NCBI GenBank assembly: GCA_021234155.1
Contig: JAJEKV010000061.1
Span: 2,195,950-2,259,949 of the forward strand
DNA: 64,000 bases
From: Isoetes taiwanensis
Lineage: Eukaryota; Streptophyta; Lycopodiopsida; Isoetales; Isoetaceae
Direction of reading: 5' to 3'
Of this stretch, positions 46,890-57,927 are shown piece after piece (the first letter of the stretch is position 1; each line of letters starts with the position of its first letter). Both the position numbers and the translations under genes were made by a program. A model generated the notes under the pieces. That model did no database searches. It was not told the origin of the DNA and saw nothing but the letters and a program-made list of their open reading frames with translations.

Positions 46890-48379
46890 GAGTTTCCTGA
46901 ATAGCTTGAACTATAACCTGTGTTTGTATGAACCGCTTCCTTGATCGCGATCAACTGTAGGCCTTCCTCAATCCGACTCAATCCGCCATTTGCCAAGAAA
47001 ACTGCCGGAAGAAGAGTAAGAACCAATTTTCTGGAAAAAGCTATTAAATCAGAGCCGTAAAAATTTAATTTTAGGCATTAATTACCGGTGGATGTCTTGA
47101 AAACCCAAAAATATAATATTCCTATGGAAACCCTTCATTAGGAAACCCTTCCGGATTTTAGGGAAATTTGGAAGGGTTTCCCTTTCTTTTTGTTTAATAA
47201 CCCCAATCGGGGGGAGATAGTGTGAGCGCATAATTTCTGTCAGCTTTTAAATGGGTTATTAGTTATGTCCTGTATCTCACAAGACACAAACCCAAATCTG
47301 CCCATGCTCTAAATCCTCTTCAATCCATCCAAAAATCTCCACCAAATCACTCCGCAAACCCAAAAACAGCAGAAGCGCCCAAGTGCATGTCAAATTGCCG
47401 TTGATTGCTGTGTTTTTCCGATTGAACCTGGCCCAATTTGTATCTTGTGGGGCAGTCTGATTACCCATGTGCTGCAAATGAGCGCATTTAGCTTTCAATC
47501 CAGCAAATCCAACCATGTTTGCGTTTGAATCAGAGTCTATTAACAGACATTAAGATCTTCAAAATCTTTGCTCTCTTGGAAGTGTTTGCTCCACAGGAAA
47601 CTATGCGTGCCTACAGTCTGTTCAAGCCTCCCCTGTTTTTTGTTAGAAATTATGCCTGCGGAAAACTAACGCGCCAACATACATTATTTTTAACAAAACA
47701 AACTATACTGCACAAGGACAAAGTCGTAAAGAAATTCCTTCATCTGCATTTGACTCTGATCGGAAGAACTAGAGACAACATATATATAATTTCTAAATCA
47801 GTAGCCATAGCCACAAACTGTGATCAGGGCTGCTTCCAGAACAGACCCAAAATGTTATGTTTTCCTTAAGTTACAGGTTTAGAATGAACCAATCTGCCTG
47901 TGTTGTCTAATTTAAATTGTAAACCTTTTCTAGTTGTTCGCAGGCTGGCGACATCCCTTATCTAGGATTCCAGAATTTTTCCAGGTCTGTGCGTTTTAGA
48001 CCTGGCTATTTTTCCTACGGCATGCAAGCGATATGGGGCAGAGCATATAGGTTCAGCACGGTAACTCTGTATCTACAAATTCGACTGAAAAATCCGTTTG
48101 GGTTAATGATCGCTCTCGCCTATGTTTGAATCAGACTTATTCAACTCGCCTTCGTCTACAGATCCTTTGCGTTGTAGCCAGCATCGTCGGACGCCATAGC
48201 CAGCAAATTTTTGCTTTACCTAATGCGATAATGCAACGTGTCAAAAAAAAAAAACAATAGAAGTGTTGCGCACCAAAAAACCTAACGTGTCGTCGTGATA
48301 GCATAGCCCTTCAATAATAATTATATATGTTAAGATAAGAAGATAATAATAGCAAGGGCAATTAAAATAGAACATTCAG
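46890..48379. other. Non-coding stretch
   Basis: It contains a relic of the GGAAACCCTTCC repeat (47,125-47,181). The open frames 47,277-47,516 (-) and 47,519-47,869 (+) are unrecognised and not convincing. Confidence 0.35.
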
Positions 48380-49250
48380 GTTTTAGGAACAGTTTGTCGT
48401 ACGAGTGAAGTAGATTTACATCAAAGCATTGATCTCGCAACAAGTGAAAGGATGGCAATGAATTGTATGTTGATATACAGGCCAGCATGATAAAAAATGG
48501 AGTGGGACGCAAAACTACACTGGTATAAGGATGAGCTTGATGGAAGATGAGAAAGTGATGCATATATTGGATATATAATGTATTGATGATGGGCAAACCA
48601 ACACGACAAGGTTGCTATGGCAAGGCAATGGCAAAACCATGTCTTTGGTATCTGCACCCGCCAGATAGTCTTGTAAACCGCGCATACGCACCCGGATCAT
48701 GGTGTATGAAACGTAAAACATGCATGCAGGCAAATTCACATGTGAAAACAGACTGGTATGCAGACCAGTATGGTGTATGAACAGTAACTTGCATGCAGGC
48801 AAGTTCACATTAACTTACATTTAAACCCAATTTCTCCACTTTTTTTGCTCGAGATCCTGCAAATGACATTCAGTCCTGAGTGCACGTTAGAACATTGGTA
48901 CCAGCATATGACATAAAGACCAACACGATATGGGGATGCATAATAGAACTTGTGTGCATGTTTGGCACTGTGTACGAAGGAAAATGGAGAGGCAAATTGG
49001 TAGGCGGATCAGTATGATGGGCAAATATGTAAACTAGCAGGCATGCACATGAAAGCAATCACGTCTTGTATGCGATCAGGATGATGGCTTGCAATGCAAA
49101 CAATTGGTGTGACAGACTGGTATGCAAAAAGTATAATATTGTGAACAGAAGACTTGCATGCAGGCAAGTCCACATTAAAATGACCTATGATTCCAATTGC
49201 TCATCTGTTAACCACTGTTCCAACTCCTGCAAAAATGTCAAATCTTAAGT
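48380..49250. repeat. Diffuse direct repeats with GCATGCAGGCAA motifs
   Basis: GCATGCAGGCAA-TTCACAT-type phrases occur near 48,722, 48,792 and 49,158, each after AGACTGGTATGCA- or CAGTATGGTG-like sequence. They suggest old tandem copies of about 70-370 bp. No gene is seen. Confidence 0.5.
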
Positions 49251-49545
49251 ATGCATTAAAGCGTTTATACAAAGATTTGCCTCAACCCCAAGACTTTTCA
49301 CTCACCATATCTCGTACATCTATCTGTCAAGCACAACTATTGAGACCCTAAATAAATAGATCAAATCCTATGGACATAGCTAAGAGGGACACTTACATGA
49401 CTAGAATAAAACGTGCAGGTAGATCCTAACCCCGTAGAAGCGACCAAACTTTTGAAATGTAAACTAAACTATAGACTACACTAGACCATCTAACTAAATC
49501 CTAAGCCTACCATATGCCCCAAAATGGAGCTTTGCCTTGAATCCC

Positions 49546-50957
49546 TCAAGGCCAGTACTTTTTGAGGTATTTCAGGTTGGTAGGATTAGGAAGTAGCTCC
49601 AGGTCCATTTGTTGCAACCAATATGAGTGTTCACCAGCCCTTTTTGCTATCATATATGGGCCTTCCCAACGTGGCTGAAACTTCTTGACATGTTTCTCCC
49701 TATTCCACTTCATTACCAATTCATCTTCCTCAAATCCACTCTGCAAAAGCTTTTTCCTCTGAAAATAGACTTTGCCCTCTTAATTTGCATGTTCATTTCT
49801 GCCATCCATCTATCCTCCTCGAGTTGCATGATGTGTTCTAATCTAGCTTTCAGAGGATCATGTTCGTCTATTTCCATCTCCATAGCATATTTTAAGGTAG
49901 GCAACTCAATATCAATTGGGAGCAATGCTTTTGTTCCGTATATGAGATTAAAAGGAGAATAGCCTGTTGCTGACTTCCAAGCAGTCCTATATGCCCATAA
50001 TGCGGTCTCTAATTTGATATGCCAGTCCCTCCCGGTCTCATTCACTGTTTTCTTCAATATTCGTACCAATACTTTGTTACTAGATTCGGCTTGCCCATTA
50101 CCTTCTGGATAGTAGGAGGAGCTTTTAAGATGCTTTGTATGCAACTTCGCCACTAGTTCCGTAATTACACTATTTATAAAATGTGTACCCCTATCCGTCA
50201 AAATTTTCCTGGGTATGCCAAATCTGCAGCAAAGATGTGTAAAGATGAATCCGGCTGTATTCTCTGATGTAGCCCTCCTGAGGGGAACTGCTTCTGCCCA
50301 CTTGGTAAATAGATCAGTCGCCACCAAAATGTATTCATGTTGCGCTGAAGAATGTGGGTCAATAGGTCCTATATAGTCCAACCCCCACATTTGAAATGGC
50401 CCATCTGTTTCTATAGGGACCAATTCACCTGGGTGGAACTTTGCTGCTGCAAAAGCTTGGCATGCATGGCAATGCTTAATGTATTCTTGGCAATCTTGAT
50501 GTAAAGTTGGCCAGAAGTAACCAGCCCTAAGCACTTTTTTTGCTGTCATTCTTCCTGCCATATGGCCTCCACAAATACCTTCATAGCAATGAGCCATTGC
50601 TACACCCTGTTCTTCTTCATCTAGACACCGAAGCAATATCCCATCCATCGTTTTTCGACACAAGATATCTCCGACTAAAACAAAAGATAGGCAATTCAAT
50701 TTAAATCGTCGTAATGCCTTAGGAGACTTATCTTTAGGCGGCTCTTGATCTCTCAAATATATGATGATCTCGTGCATCCATGGCCGTTGTGCATCCACAA
50801 ATAGTTCTGAACTGATTTGTTCAATCCAAGTTGACTGAAAATGGACATATGACTCTACACTATCCCCTAAATCTGTTTGCACTTGTTCGATGTCTTCCTT
50901 TTGTTCTAAATCAAAATTATAGAATGCGTATGGTAAGTACTTACTTGGGTCTCGCAC
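49546..50957 (-). pseudogene. Integrase of the second Ty3/gypsy element
   Basis: The 414-aa frame (49,713-50,957) shows the zinc-binding domain (HCYEGICGGHMAGR; HCHACQAFAAAK) and the DDE core: WGLDYIGPI, KILTDRGTHF and YYPEGNGQAESSNKVL, so all three acids are present. A one-frame slip near 49,740 moves the C-terminus to 49,546-49,746, which has the GPY/F module (KFQPRWEGPYMIAKRAGEHS). It would insert cDNA into the genome. The break is single and near the end. Confidence 0.9.
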
Positions 50958-50963
50958 ACCGTC

Positions 50964-51371
50964 TTAAAGCTTCACTTCTAAGCAATATTCCTGCAGGATA
51001 ACAGCCCACTTATGCAACTTTGCTTTCTTGTAACTCTTGCTATAAAGAAGTGGTAATGGGTTTTGTTTCATGTACACCGTAATTTTTGAGTTGGAAAAAT
51101 AGTGGCCACATTTATCCACCAGGGATTTTAGAGCAGCTGCATATTTCTCCAGTTTGGGGTACTTCTCCTCTACAAGTGACCATTGCTTCCCTGCATACAT
51201 AACCACACTGCCCTGCTGACATAAAGCTATCCCGACTGCCCATCTTGTGACTGTGATATAAGCAGAAAATGGATGATCCAACGCTGGGGGAACTAATAGC
51301 TGCTTGTTTAACATTTTTTTTTTTGTTTTTGACCATGCATCATCGCATTCCTTTGTCCATTCTATCTCCAC
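50964..51371 (-). pseudogene. RT-linked (Ty3-type) RNase H, degenerate
   Basis: The frame begins in the RT thumb/connection (WTKECDDAWSKTKKKM). Where Ty3 RNase H has the first Asp (DAS), this reads ITVTRWAVGIALCQQ. The Y---EKE segment is YPKLEKYAAALKSL, and the TDH box is YMKQNPLPLL. First and third catalytic acids are thus missing. Together with the separate intact-looking RNase H upstream, this suggests functional replacement. Confidence 0.75.
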
Positions 51372-51381
51372 AAACTTGCTT

Positions 51382-52100
51382 CTACCCTTTGGTACATGCC
51401 CCTGTCTTGTTAACTTCGCAATAAGGTATGTGAGACATGTTCCGAATATACATCCTCAAGAAGCTCACCATTCCAATATGACCTTTGACTGCTTTCATGG
51501 TTTTAGGTGGTGTCATGACTTGGAGTACTTTCATTTTGTCTTCTGCAATGCGGATACCCTTTTCCGACACTTCATGACCCAATAAAACACCTCTGTCAGT
51601 TAAAAAAACACATTTGCAAGGATTTAAACATACCTCTGCATGCCGTAGTTGCTCCAAATGTTGGGACCTAGACGTTGCCAAGCATAAATCGTCCAAGAAT
51701 ATCCTAAGAAAATCTGATGGGATGTCCTTGAAAACTCTGCACATAACTCGTTGAAAGGCAGCGGGGGCGTTCATAAGGCCAAAAGGCATCCTCCTCATTG
51801 CGTATGTTCCCCATGGGATTATGAAGGAGGTTTTCGGTTGACCTCTTCCTTTATGTAGACTTGATTGAATCCTGAGAAGCCGTCCATAAATGAATAGGCT
51901 TCCTTACCTACCACAGTGTGAAGTATATCTTCAACAAATGGTAACGGGTAACAGTCTTTAAGTGTGGCCTTATTTAACTCTTGATAGTCAATGCAGATTC
52001 TCAGTTTTCCATTTTTTTTAGTACTGGCACTATGCATGATACCCAAGGTGGATTCTGTATTTCATAAATCAAGTCTGCTTTCAACATTTTCTGAATTTCC
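51382..52100 (-). pseudogene. Reverse transcriptase of the second Ty3/gypsy element
   Basis: Two frames: 51,819-52,046 has NGKLRICIDYQELNKATLKD and SFMDGFSGFNQV; 51,382-51,798 has MRRMPFGLMNAPAAFQRVM and IFLDDLCLAT (catalytic box FLDD). Frameshifts lie near 51,810 and 52,100. It joins the acquired RNase H ORF upstream. Confidence 0.85.
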
Positions 52101-52109
52101 TCTTGCACC

Positions 52110-53972
52110 CTATTCTTTATTCTTCGACACACCTTTCATTTCTCGCATAAGCAAACACCTATTGGCTTGGCCTCCCAGCAAGGTCGTCCTTTTCAGTTTA
52201 ATTTCAAATTCATATATATCCTTTGACACACCTTTCATTTCTGAATAGTCATAAGCAAACACCTCCGAATATTCTTGGAACAATTGAGCAAGGTCGTCCT
52301 TTTCCTGTGCATTAGCTAAGGTCCCCAAAGCTAGTTTCCTTTCTTGACCATTCTTCACAATAGTGATGTCAAAAATGTGCTCTTCACTTGCAACATCAAC
52401 AACGAGTATTGGATGCAATTTTGCTAAATCTTCTTCTTCTGTATCTTCCTCTTTAATCGCTCCCTGACAAAGATGATCAAATAAAGCAGCCTTGCATAAT
52501 GCATCAGCCTTTGAATTTTCTTTGCGTGGCACATGACTTATTTCCCAAAAAGCAAAACTTCCTAGTTTAGCATGGACTTCATTACACAATTGCAATAGAT
52601 GTTCATTTCTAACTCTATAATCCCCAAGGACTTGATTGCAAACTAGCTGTGAATCGCCTTTGATATGGAGATGTGTGATGCCACATTCTTGTGCAACTGT
52701 CAGATCAGCCAATAACGCTCTATACTCTGCTGCATTGGACGTGCAGCCATGGAAGATATCTCCTTTCTTTGCGAGCACTTCCATCTTCTCATTTTTTAAT
52801 ACAATCCCCATGCAAGCTAGCTGTAACTTTCTAGAAATCCCGTCGTCGAACCATAAACATGCATGTTTTTCAGCTTCATCCTCCTTTACTATCGCAACTT
52901 GGTTTACTAGCAAGTGATCATGAGTATTACTAGACATCACCCTTGTTACCTCTTTGTTGATGACAAAATTGCCCATCCCTTCATAAGATATCATATCCTC
53001 TGTCTCTATAAAAAACATTCCCCCATTATTCTCTTCATCACTTTTTATCTTACCCTCTCTGTTAAAAATATGTGACACTTTCGTTCCATTGGAGATACTG
53101 TAATAGCCTCCACTCCATACTGGTCTAGCATCAACAGACTTCATCCATCTTCTACCCAACAATAAATCGTAGCTTGTGGGCTTACTTGGATCGTCGTAGG
53201 ATGGTACAACAACAAAGTTTGCCACTACCAATATCTCCTCGACTATCGCTGGGACATCTGTTACAATTCCAATAGGCTTCACTTTATGACCGGAAAAGGT
53301 TCGAAGTATCTGCATAGTGGGCTTATTCACTTTTAATCCAAGCTGCATCATCACATTATATGGCATGACATTAGACCCAGATCCTCCGTCTACATAAATC
53401 CTTTCCAAATGTTTCCCTTTAATTGTACCTTCACACTCGAAAATACCGGGGTCTTCTGCAGCTTCGTTCACTATTATAGCACTTACTAGGCATTCCTCAT
53501 CAACATTCTCGGTACAGTTTACACAACTCTCACGATTCTGTTCCATTAAGTCTAGCAATTTCTGTTTGTATGATGGGGCGACTTTCAGCAAGGTTAACAG
53601 ATCCATCCGCACACTTGAGCCCTTTAACAATCTTTCCAAATCATGTGGCCCTTCAGTTTCTTCTGTTCTCTTGGGTGCAATAGGTAAGTTAGGTCTTAGG
53701 TGACCTAAATTAATGTCAGCAGTAGAATCAGACATTTCCAGACCACCTTTAGGCGAAAATCTTGCATGCTTTGCGAGTGGTATGACGTTATTTTCTGCAT
53801 GCGTATGTTGATTCTTCACTGCTGTATGGTCAGACATTTCACAATGATGAGTGCGACTTTGTTGCCTTGTAAGTACATTGAAGACTTCATCTTCTTGTTC
53901 ATCTTCCACATTTTGTTCTATCAGATTGATATTTGCACTTGAACTTGTGCTTGCACCTTTGTTTTTTCCCAT
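52110..53972 (-). CDS. Protease plus acquired cellular-type RNase H (620 aa)
   Basis: One open frame. Residues 1-110 are a linker after the Gag zinc knuckles. The aspartic protease is at about 180-280 with active site YVDGGSGSNVMPYNV (Asp195) and LLLGRRWM. At about 370-500 is a cellular-type RNase H: WFDDG (Asp376/377), NAAEYRALL (Glu416), GDSQLV (Asp440), HVPRKENSKADALCK (His480, Asp490). All four catalytic acids are in place. Residues 560-610 lead into RT (LFQEYSEVFAYDYSEM). Near 52,124-52,265 a short segment is duplicated (ACACACCTTTCATTTCT twice, about 95 bp apart), which displaces the frame before RT. In the Tat group the acquired RNase H is usually described after RT; here it lies before it. 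Confidence 0.88.
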   Translation of the reverse strand: MGKNKGASTSSSANINLIEQNVEDEQEDEVFNVLTRQQSRTHHCEMSDHTAVKNQHTHAENNVIPLAKHARFSPKGGLEMSDSTADINLGHLRPNLPIAPKRTEETEGPHDLERLLKGSSVRMDLLTLLKVAPSYKQKLLDLMEQNRESCVNCTENVDEECLVSAIIVNEAAEDPGIFECEGTIKGKHLERIYVDGGSGSNVMPYNVMMQLGLKVNKPTMQILRTFSGHKVKPIGIVTDVPAIVEEILVVANFVVVPSYDDPSKPTSYDLLLGRRWMKSVDARPVWSGGYYSISNGTKVSHIFNREGKIKSDEENNGGMFFIETEDMISYEGMGNFVINKEVTRVMSSNTHDHLLVNQVAIVKEDEAEKHACLWFDDGISRKLQLACMGIVLKNEKMEVLAKKGDIFHGCTSNAAEYRALLADLTVAQECGITHLHIKGDSQLVCNQVLGDYRVRNEHLLQLCNEVHAKLGSFAFWEISHVPRKENSKADALCKAALFDHLCQGAIKEEDTEEEDLAKLHPILVVDVASEEHIFDITIVKNGQERKLALGTLANAQEKDDLAQLFQEYSEVFAYDYSEMKGVSKDIYEFEIKLKRTTLLGGQANRCLLMREMKGVSKNKE

Positions 53973-54322
53973 ATCCTGCTTAGATAAATACTGTTTTACC
54001 TTGCACTTTTCTTCTGTATGTCCTATTTCTTTGCAAAATGCACAAACCGGGCATTCTTTTCCATAATGGCCTCTTATGTTACATTTTGGGCAAGGTCTTG
54101 CAAAACATGTAGCTTAGTATGTCCCAACCTTTGGCAAAACGTATACGAATTAATTGTAGCATTTGCTGCTTGCACTTTTAAAGCTTCAGTAAGTTGTTTT
54201 GATATTTCTAATAATGCCTGCATGTCCGTTTCAAGTCTATCCGTAGCTTTTGCCACCTCCATCTTGATTTCTTCTTCAAATCGAACTTTCTTGTCTTTCT
54301 TTTCATTGTGTACAGCATATAT
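53970..54322 (-). pseudogene. Gag C-terminal part with zinc knuckles
   Basis: 54,322-54,075 continues the gag frame broken by the copia insertion: AVHNEKKDKKVRFEEEIKME, then a coiled coil. After a frame slip at about 54,075-54,110 there are two CCHC knuckles, CPKCNIRGHYGKEC and CAFCKEIGHTEEKC, with a degenerate first one (FCQRLGHTK) before them. This nucleic-acid-binding end directly precedes the protease ORF. Confidence 0.8.
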
Positions 54323-54708
54323 TGATAGAACTAGTGCAAAACCAGCACAAACCCCGCAAGATCGACTCAAGAGATAGAATAGAAGAACAAGAATAACTCT
54401 ATTGAGAAAAGCAATAGGAAATACAATCTCTACTTCTGAGCATTACATAGTACATAACGTACAATCAATATATACAACTGGTGAGACTAAGAATAGTAGT
54501 CTACCGTTTAACCACCGCCCATTAATTACGGCACTGATTTAGGGTCGGTGCTCAGTGCTGACAAAGTGCTGCCTTCTGTACATTTCAGCACCTTCTCAGC
54601 ACCTGTGTGCTAAGTGCTGAACCACTGCTGTTTCAGCACATTATGCTTAGTCAGCATATTTATATTCCAACACTCTCCCTTAAATGTTGCTGACTAAGCA
54701 GAAGAAAA

Positions 54709-55122
54709 TCAGCTGAAACTAAGGCAATCCTTCTCTCCCTTCAGCTGCAATTTCTTCATGCCCAAGCTCTCCTTCACATTGACGAACTTAGATCCAACTA
54801 ATGGTTTGGTAAAGCCATCAGCAAACTGATCCTGTGAGGAGCAATGAACAAGTTGAGAAGATCCCATTTGGATCTGCTCACGGACAAAACACAAGTGGGT
54901 GTCAAGGTGTTTTGTCTTTGGGTGGTACTTAGCATCCTTGGCAAGATGGATGGTACTTGTGTTGTCACACAATATAACAGCCGAGGATGGAGGTACCTGC
55001 AGATCTGTCCACAAATGTTTAAGCCACAATAATTCCTGCATCCCAACACTGAGTGCTTTGAATTCTGCCTCCGTGGTGCTGATTGACACTGTAGACTGTC
55101 TTTTGGACAACCAAGTCAGCAC
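54709..55122 (-). pseudogene. Copia RNase H
   Basis: It contains WLSKRQSTVSISTTEAEFKA and VGMQELLWLKHL, the hallmark RNase H region of plant copia elements, then LCDNTSTIHLAKDAKYHPKT and the C-terminal HTKH-like box. It follows RT after a one-frame slip near 55,125. Confidence 0.9.
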
Positions 55123-55130
55123 GTTAGGCC

Positions 55131-56414
55131 CTATGAACGTGACCTATCATGACAATTAGCATGATCTGCATCAACAAAGACTTTCAGCTGGAAATCAGAG
55201 GACCTCTGATAAAAGAGACCTTCCTGTGATGTCCCCTTCAGATATGCCAGCAGTCTTTTAGCAGCCTTCCAGTGCGACTGCCTGGGATTGCTCATGAATC
55301 TGCTCAGCACTCCCACAGCAAAAGAGATATCAGGTCTAGTGACTGTGAGATATATCAACGCCCCTACCAAGCTTCGATAGAGTGTGGGATCACACTCCTC
55401 ACCATCGAAATCAAGCTCAAGCCTTGTGCCTGGATCAAAAGGACTTGCCACAGCCTTGCAATCTTGCATATGATACTGCTGTAACATTTCTTTGATATAT
55501 TTCTGCTGAGAAAGATAGATGCCATCTAAGTGCTGCCACACTTCTACACCTAAACAGTAATGCATAAGGCCAAGGTCAGTCATCTCGAAGGACGAAGATA
55601 ACTTCAACTTCAGTGTAGAAATCAGCACATCAGCATCTCCTGTGATGATCAAATCATCAACATACAAAACCACAATGCACATTCGGCCTTCATGTGATTT
55701 GTAATAAAGATTGGGATCTGCTGCACTTCTGCTGAACCCCTGCTCAAGAAAGAAAGCATTAATTTTCGCATGCCAACATCTTGGAGCCTGCTTCAAGCCA
55801 TAAATGCTTTTCTTCAAATGACAAACCAGCTGCTCCTTCCCTTGAACAACAAATCCTGGAGGTTGAGTCATATAGACCTCTTCCTCCAAATCACCATTCA
55901 AAAAAGCAGATTTAATGTCCATTTGAAATATTGGCCAACCTTTCATCGCAGCAACAGCTATAACTGATCTAATAGTGGACATTCTGGCTACGGGAGCAAA
56001 GACTTCATCATAATCTAAGCCTTTTTTCTGTGCAAAACCCTTAGCTACAAGTCTAGCTTTATGCTTTGACACTGTCCCATCAGCATGAAATTTGGTTCTA
56101 AACACCCACTTACAGCCAATAACGTGCTTATCAGCTGGGAGTTCAACCAATTCCCATGTGCCTTGCTTCAGCAATTGAGAGTATTCTTCTTCCATTGTAT
56201 GCTGCCACTGTGGATCACTAGCTGCTTCATGAAAGATTTGTGGATCAACATGATCCTGGACCTTTGCCATTAAGGCAAGATTACATGATCCATTAGACTT
56301 CTCATGTTTCTCCATCAGACGTGCTGATCTCCTAGGTTCAACAACAGGGACAACAGGTGCTGCAACCGGTTCTGCAACAATTTGTTCGACGTGCTGATCT
56401 CCTAGGTTCAACAA
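55131..56414 (-). CDS. Copia reverse transcriptase
   Basis: The 427-aa frame includes WELVELPADKHVIGCKWVFR, RLVAKGFAQKKGLDYDEVFA, FQMDIKSAFLNGDLEEEVYM and the catalytic YVDD box in VVLYVDDLIITGD. The end (DADHA) starts the RNase H domain. Upstream, 56,317-56,418 has a 69-bp-period duplication (GTGCTGATCTCCTAGG twice). RT is intact over its whole length in this frame. Confidence 0.95.
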   Translation of the reverse strand: MLNLGDQHVEQIVAEPVAAPVVPVVEPRRSARLMEKHEKSNGSCNLALMAKVQDHVDPQIFHEAASDPQWQHTMEEEYSQLLKQGTWELVELPADKHVIGCKWVFRTKFHADGTVSKHKARLVAKGFAQKKGLDYDEVFAPVARMSTIRSVIAVAAMKGWPIFQMDIKSAFLNGDLEEEVYMTQPPGFVVQGKEQLVCHLKKSIYGLKQAPRCWHAKINAFFLEQGFSRSAADPNLYYKSHEGRMCIVVLYVDDLIITGDADVLISTLKLKLSSSFEMTDLGLMHYCLGVEVWQHLDGIYLSQQKYIKEMLQQYHMQDCKAVASPFDPGTRLELDFDGEECDPTLYRSLVGALIYLTVTRPDISFAVGVLSRFMSNPRQSHWKAAKRLLAYLKGTSQEGLFYQRSSDFQLKVFVDADHANCHDRSRS

Positions 56415-57102
56415 CAGGAGGTATAGCAGGTGCTACAATAGGTGCTGTAACAGGTGCTGGATCAGGTGCTACAGTACCTTCATGTGTGCTGGACTCCCCC
56501 TGAAAGGAACCAACCTGCTCATGGACCATAGGGCGAGTGGGATTGGGATCATCCCGTGCCACTACTTCAGGCAAATATGAGTTCACTGGAGAAACCACTA
56601 GAGAGGGAGAGAAAGGTCTACCAGCAGCTGCTATCAGATCTCCAACATCCAAGCTGCTGTCATTGTGAACTGCAGGAGAATCACTCGAAGATAGACCATC
56701 ATACACAGCATCTTCAACGAACTGAACTGACCTGCTTACAATAACCTGCTTGTTGGAAGGATCATACAACTTGTAACCTTTCTAATTTTCTGGATACCCA
56801 ATAAAGATGGCTTTGACAGCCCTGTCATGCAACTTCCCATACTTTTTCAGCTTCTCAGCAGGTATGGAAGCATAAGTCAAGCATCCAAACACCCTCAAAT
56901 GAGATACATCTGGTTTCATTCTCCAAAACGCTTCATAAGGAGTCACATCCTGGACTGCATTAGTAGGCGACCTATTTGCCAAATATGCTGCTGTCACTAC
57001 TGCCTCTCCCCAAAAAGATTCAGGCAGTTGCTTGTGACTCATCATAGATCTTGCCAAATCAAGCAAAGATCTATTCCTTCTTTCAGCTACACCATTCTGA
57101 CT
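56338..57102 (-). pseudogene. Copia integrase C-terminal half
   Basis: From 57,102 the frame reads QNGVAERRNRSLLDLARSMM, the integrase E-box region, then SFWGEAVVTAAYLANRSPTN and LRVFGCLTYASIPAEKLKK, and ends at a stop near 56,782 (GYPEN). 56,769-56,338 (MYDPSNKQVIVSRSVQFVED) continues toward RT. The zinc domain and first two catalytic acids are deleted. Confidence 0.9.
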
Positions 57103-57148
57103 GCTGTTTCAGCACATTATGCTTAGTCAGCATATTTATATTCCAACA

Positions 57149-57884
57149 TATATTTCTCCTTCTCTTTCATTTTCCCATTCATGGGTAAGGTATTGATGAG
57201 TATAAACTTTACTGTCATCTTCTGGCATCAAAGCTATCGTCTTAGATATTTCTATGGCGATAGATGCCTTATGGAAGGAACCTAGTTGTCCTACAAGTTG
57301 AAGCTTGTATAATTTTTTGTAGACCTTGTACAATGGCTTCAAACCAAGCACAAAAAACTCCACCACATAATCTGTAGGAGTTTGCACTTCCATTTGTTGA
57401 CATTTCGTTAGATACGTGTGAAACCGCTCCACAAAGGAAGATACACTTTCTCCCCTTCGTATGATCATAGTGTGCAACCCCTGAATTAGTGTACGGTAAG
57501 AAGATGCAACTCCAAATCTGTCCAAAAACTTCTGCGTAAGAGTGTCCCATGGGCAACTGCCATAGCTTACCTGATAGCTATACCATTGTTTAGCATCTCC
57601 TCTCATGCACTGCCCAAATGATTTCACAATACTCTCAGGACCGTCTTTCTTCTTCCCATATTGTTCGAACCAGTCCTCAAATTGGGTGATGAAATCTTGG
57701 GGATTTTTGGTTCCATCAAACATTGGAGCAGGGGAAGGCACGATGACTTCAATATGGTAAGGATGTACTACTGAACATGCATCTGAACTTCTAACAGCAT
57801 TATGATACTGATCTGCAGCATTCGAGTAACGCTGCTCTACCATTTGTACAGACCCTCCTGACTCACCTTCTCTTTCCATGAATT
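57149..57884 (-). pseudogene. Gag N-terminal and capsid part
   Basis: The start at 57,879 gives MEREGESGGSVQMVEQRYSN. At residues about 45-200 is a retrotransposon Gag domain: PMFDGTKNPQDFITQFEDWF, AKQWYSYQV, TLTQKFLDRFG, GESVSSFVERFHTYL. The frame runs to the copia target site and resumes in phase at 54,322 (GEIY then AVHNE). It starts 26 bp from the primer-binding site. Confidence 0.88.
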
Positions 57885-57904
57885 CTTAGCAGCTCCACTG
57901 TATC

Positions 57905-57922
57905 GTCCCACCGGGAGTGCCA
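57905..57922 (-). other. Primer-binding site of the second Ty3/gypsy element
   Basis: The minus strand TGGCACTCCCGGTGGGAC lies between a probable LTR border (TGTTGATG at 57,928 on the plus strand) and the gag start. The 5-nt spacer and TGG start are typical. It should pair with 3' end of a tRNA whose terminal sequence ends GGGAGTGCCA; I cannot name the tRNA. Confidence 0.6.
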
Positions 57923-57927
57923 AAAGA

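Larger units (their letters stand above)
54323..57148 (-). mobile_element. Truncated Ty1/copia element inside the gypsy gag
   Basis: The 3' LTR is 54,323-54,672 (350 bp, TGTTGG to CTATCA on the minus strand). Only the first 46 bp of the 5' LTR remain (57,103-57,148). The target duplication is ATATA (plus strand TATAT at 54,318-54,322 and 57,149-57,153). Primer site, gag, protease and the integrase N-terminus are deleted: the LTR stub joins integrase sequence directly. A purine tract (AAGGGAGAG) precedes the 3' LTR. Confidence 0.92.
49500..57927 (-). mobile_element. Second Ty3/gypsy element, non-chromovirus, with acquired RNase H
   Basis: The minus-strand order is primer site 57,905-57,922, gag 57,879-53,970 (interrupted), protease 53,435-53,133, cellular-type RNase H 52,865-52,475, RT 52,100-51,382, RT-linked RNase H 51,371-50,964, integrase 50,957-49,546. 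There is no chromodomain. The integrase and protease wording and the acquired RNase H resemble the Tat/Athila group. A 5' LTR probably begins at 57,928 (TGTTGATG); its far end and a matching 3' LTR were not found. It is split by a copia element. Confidence 0.85.
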
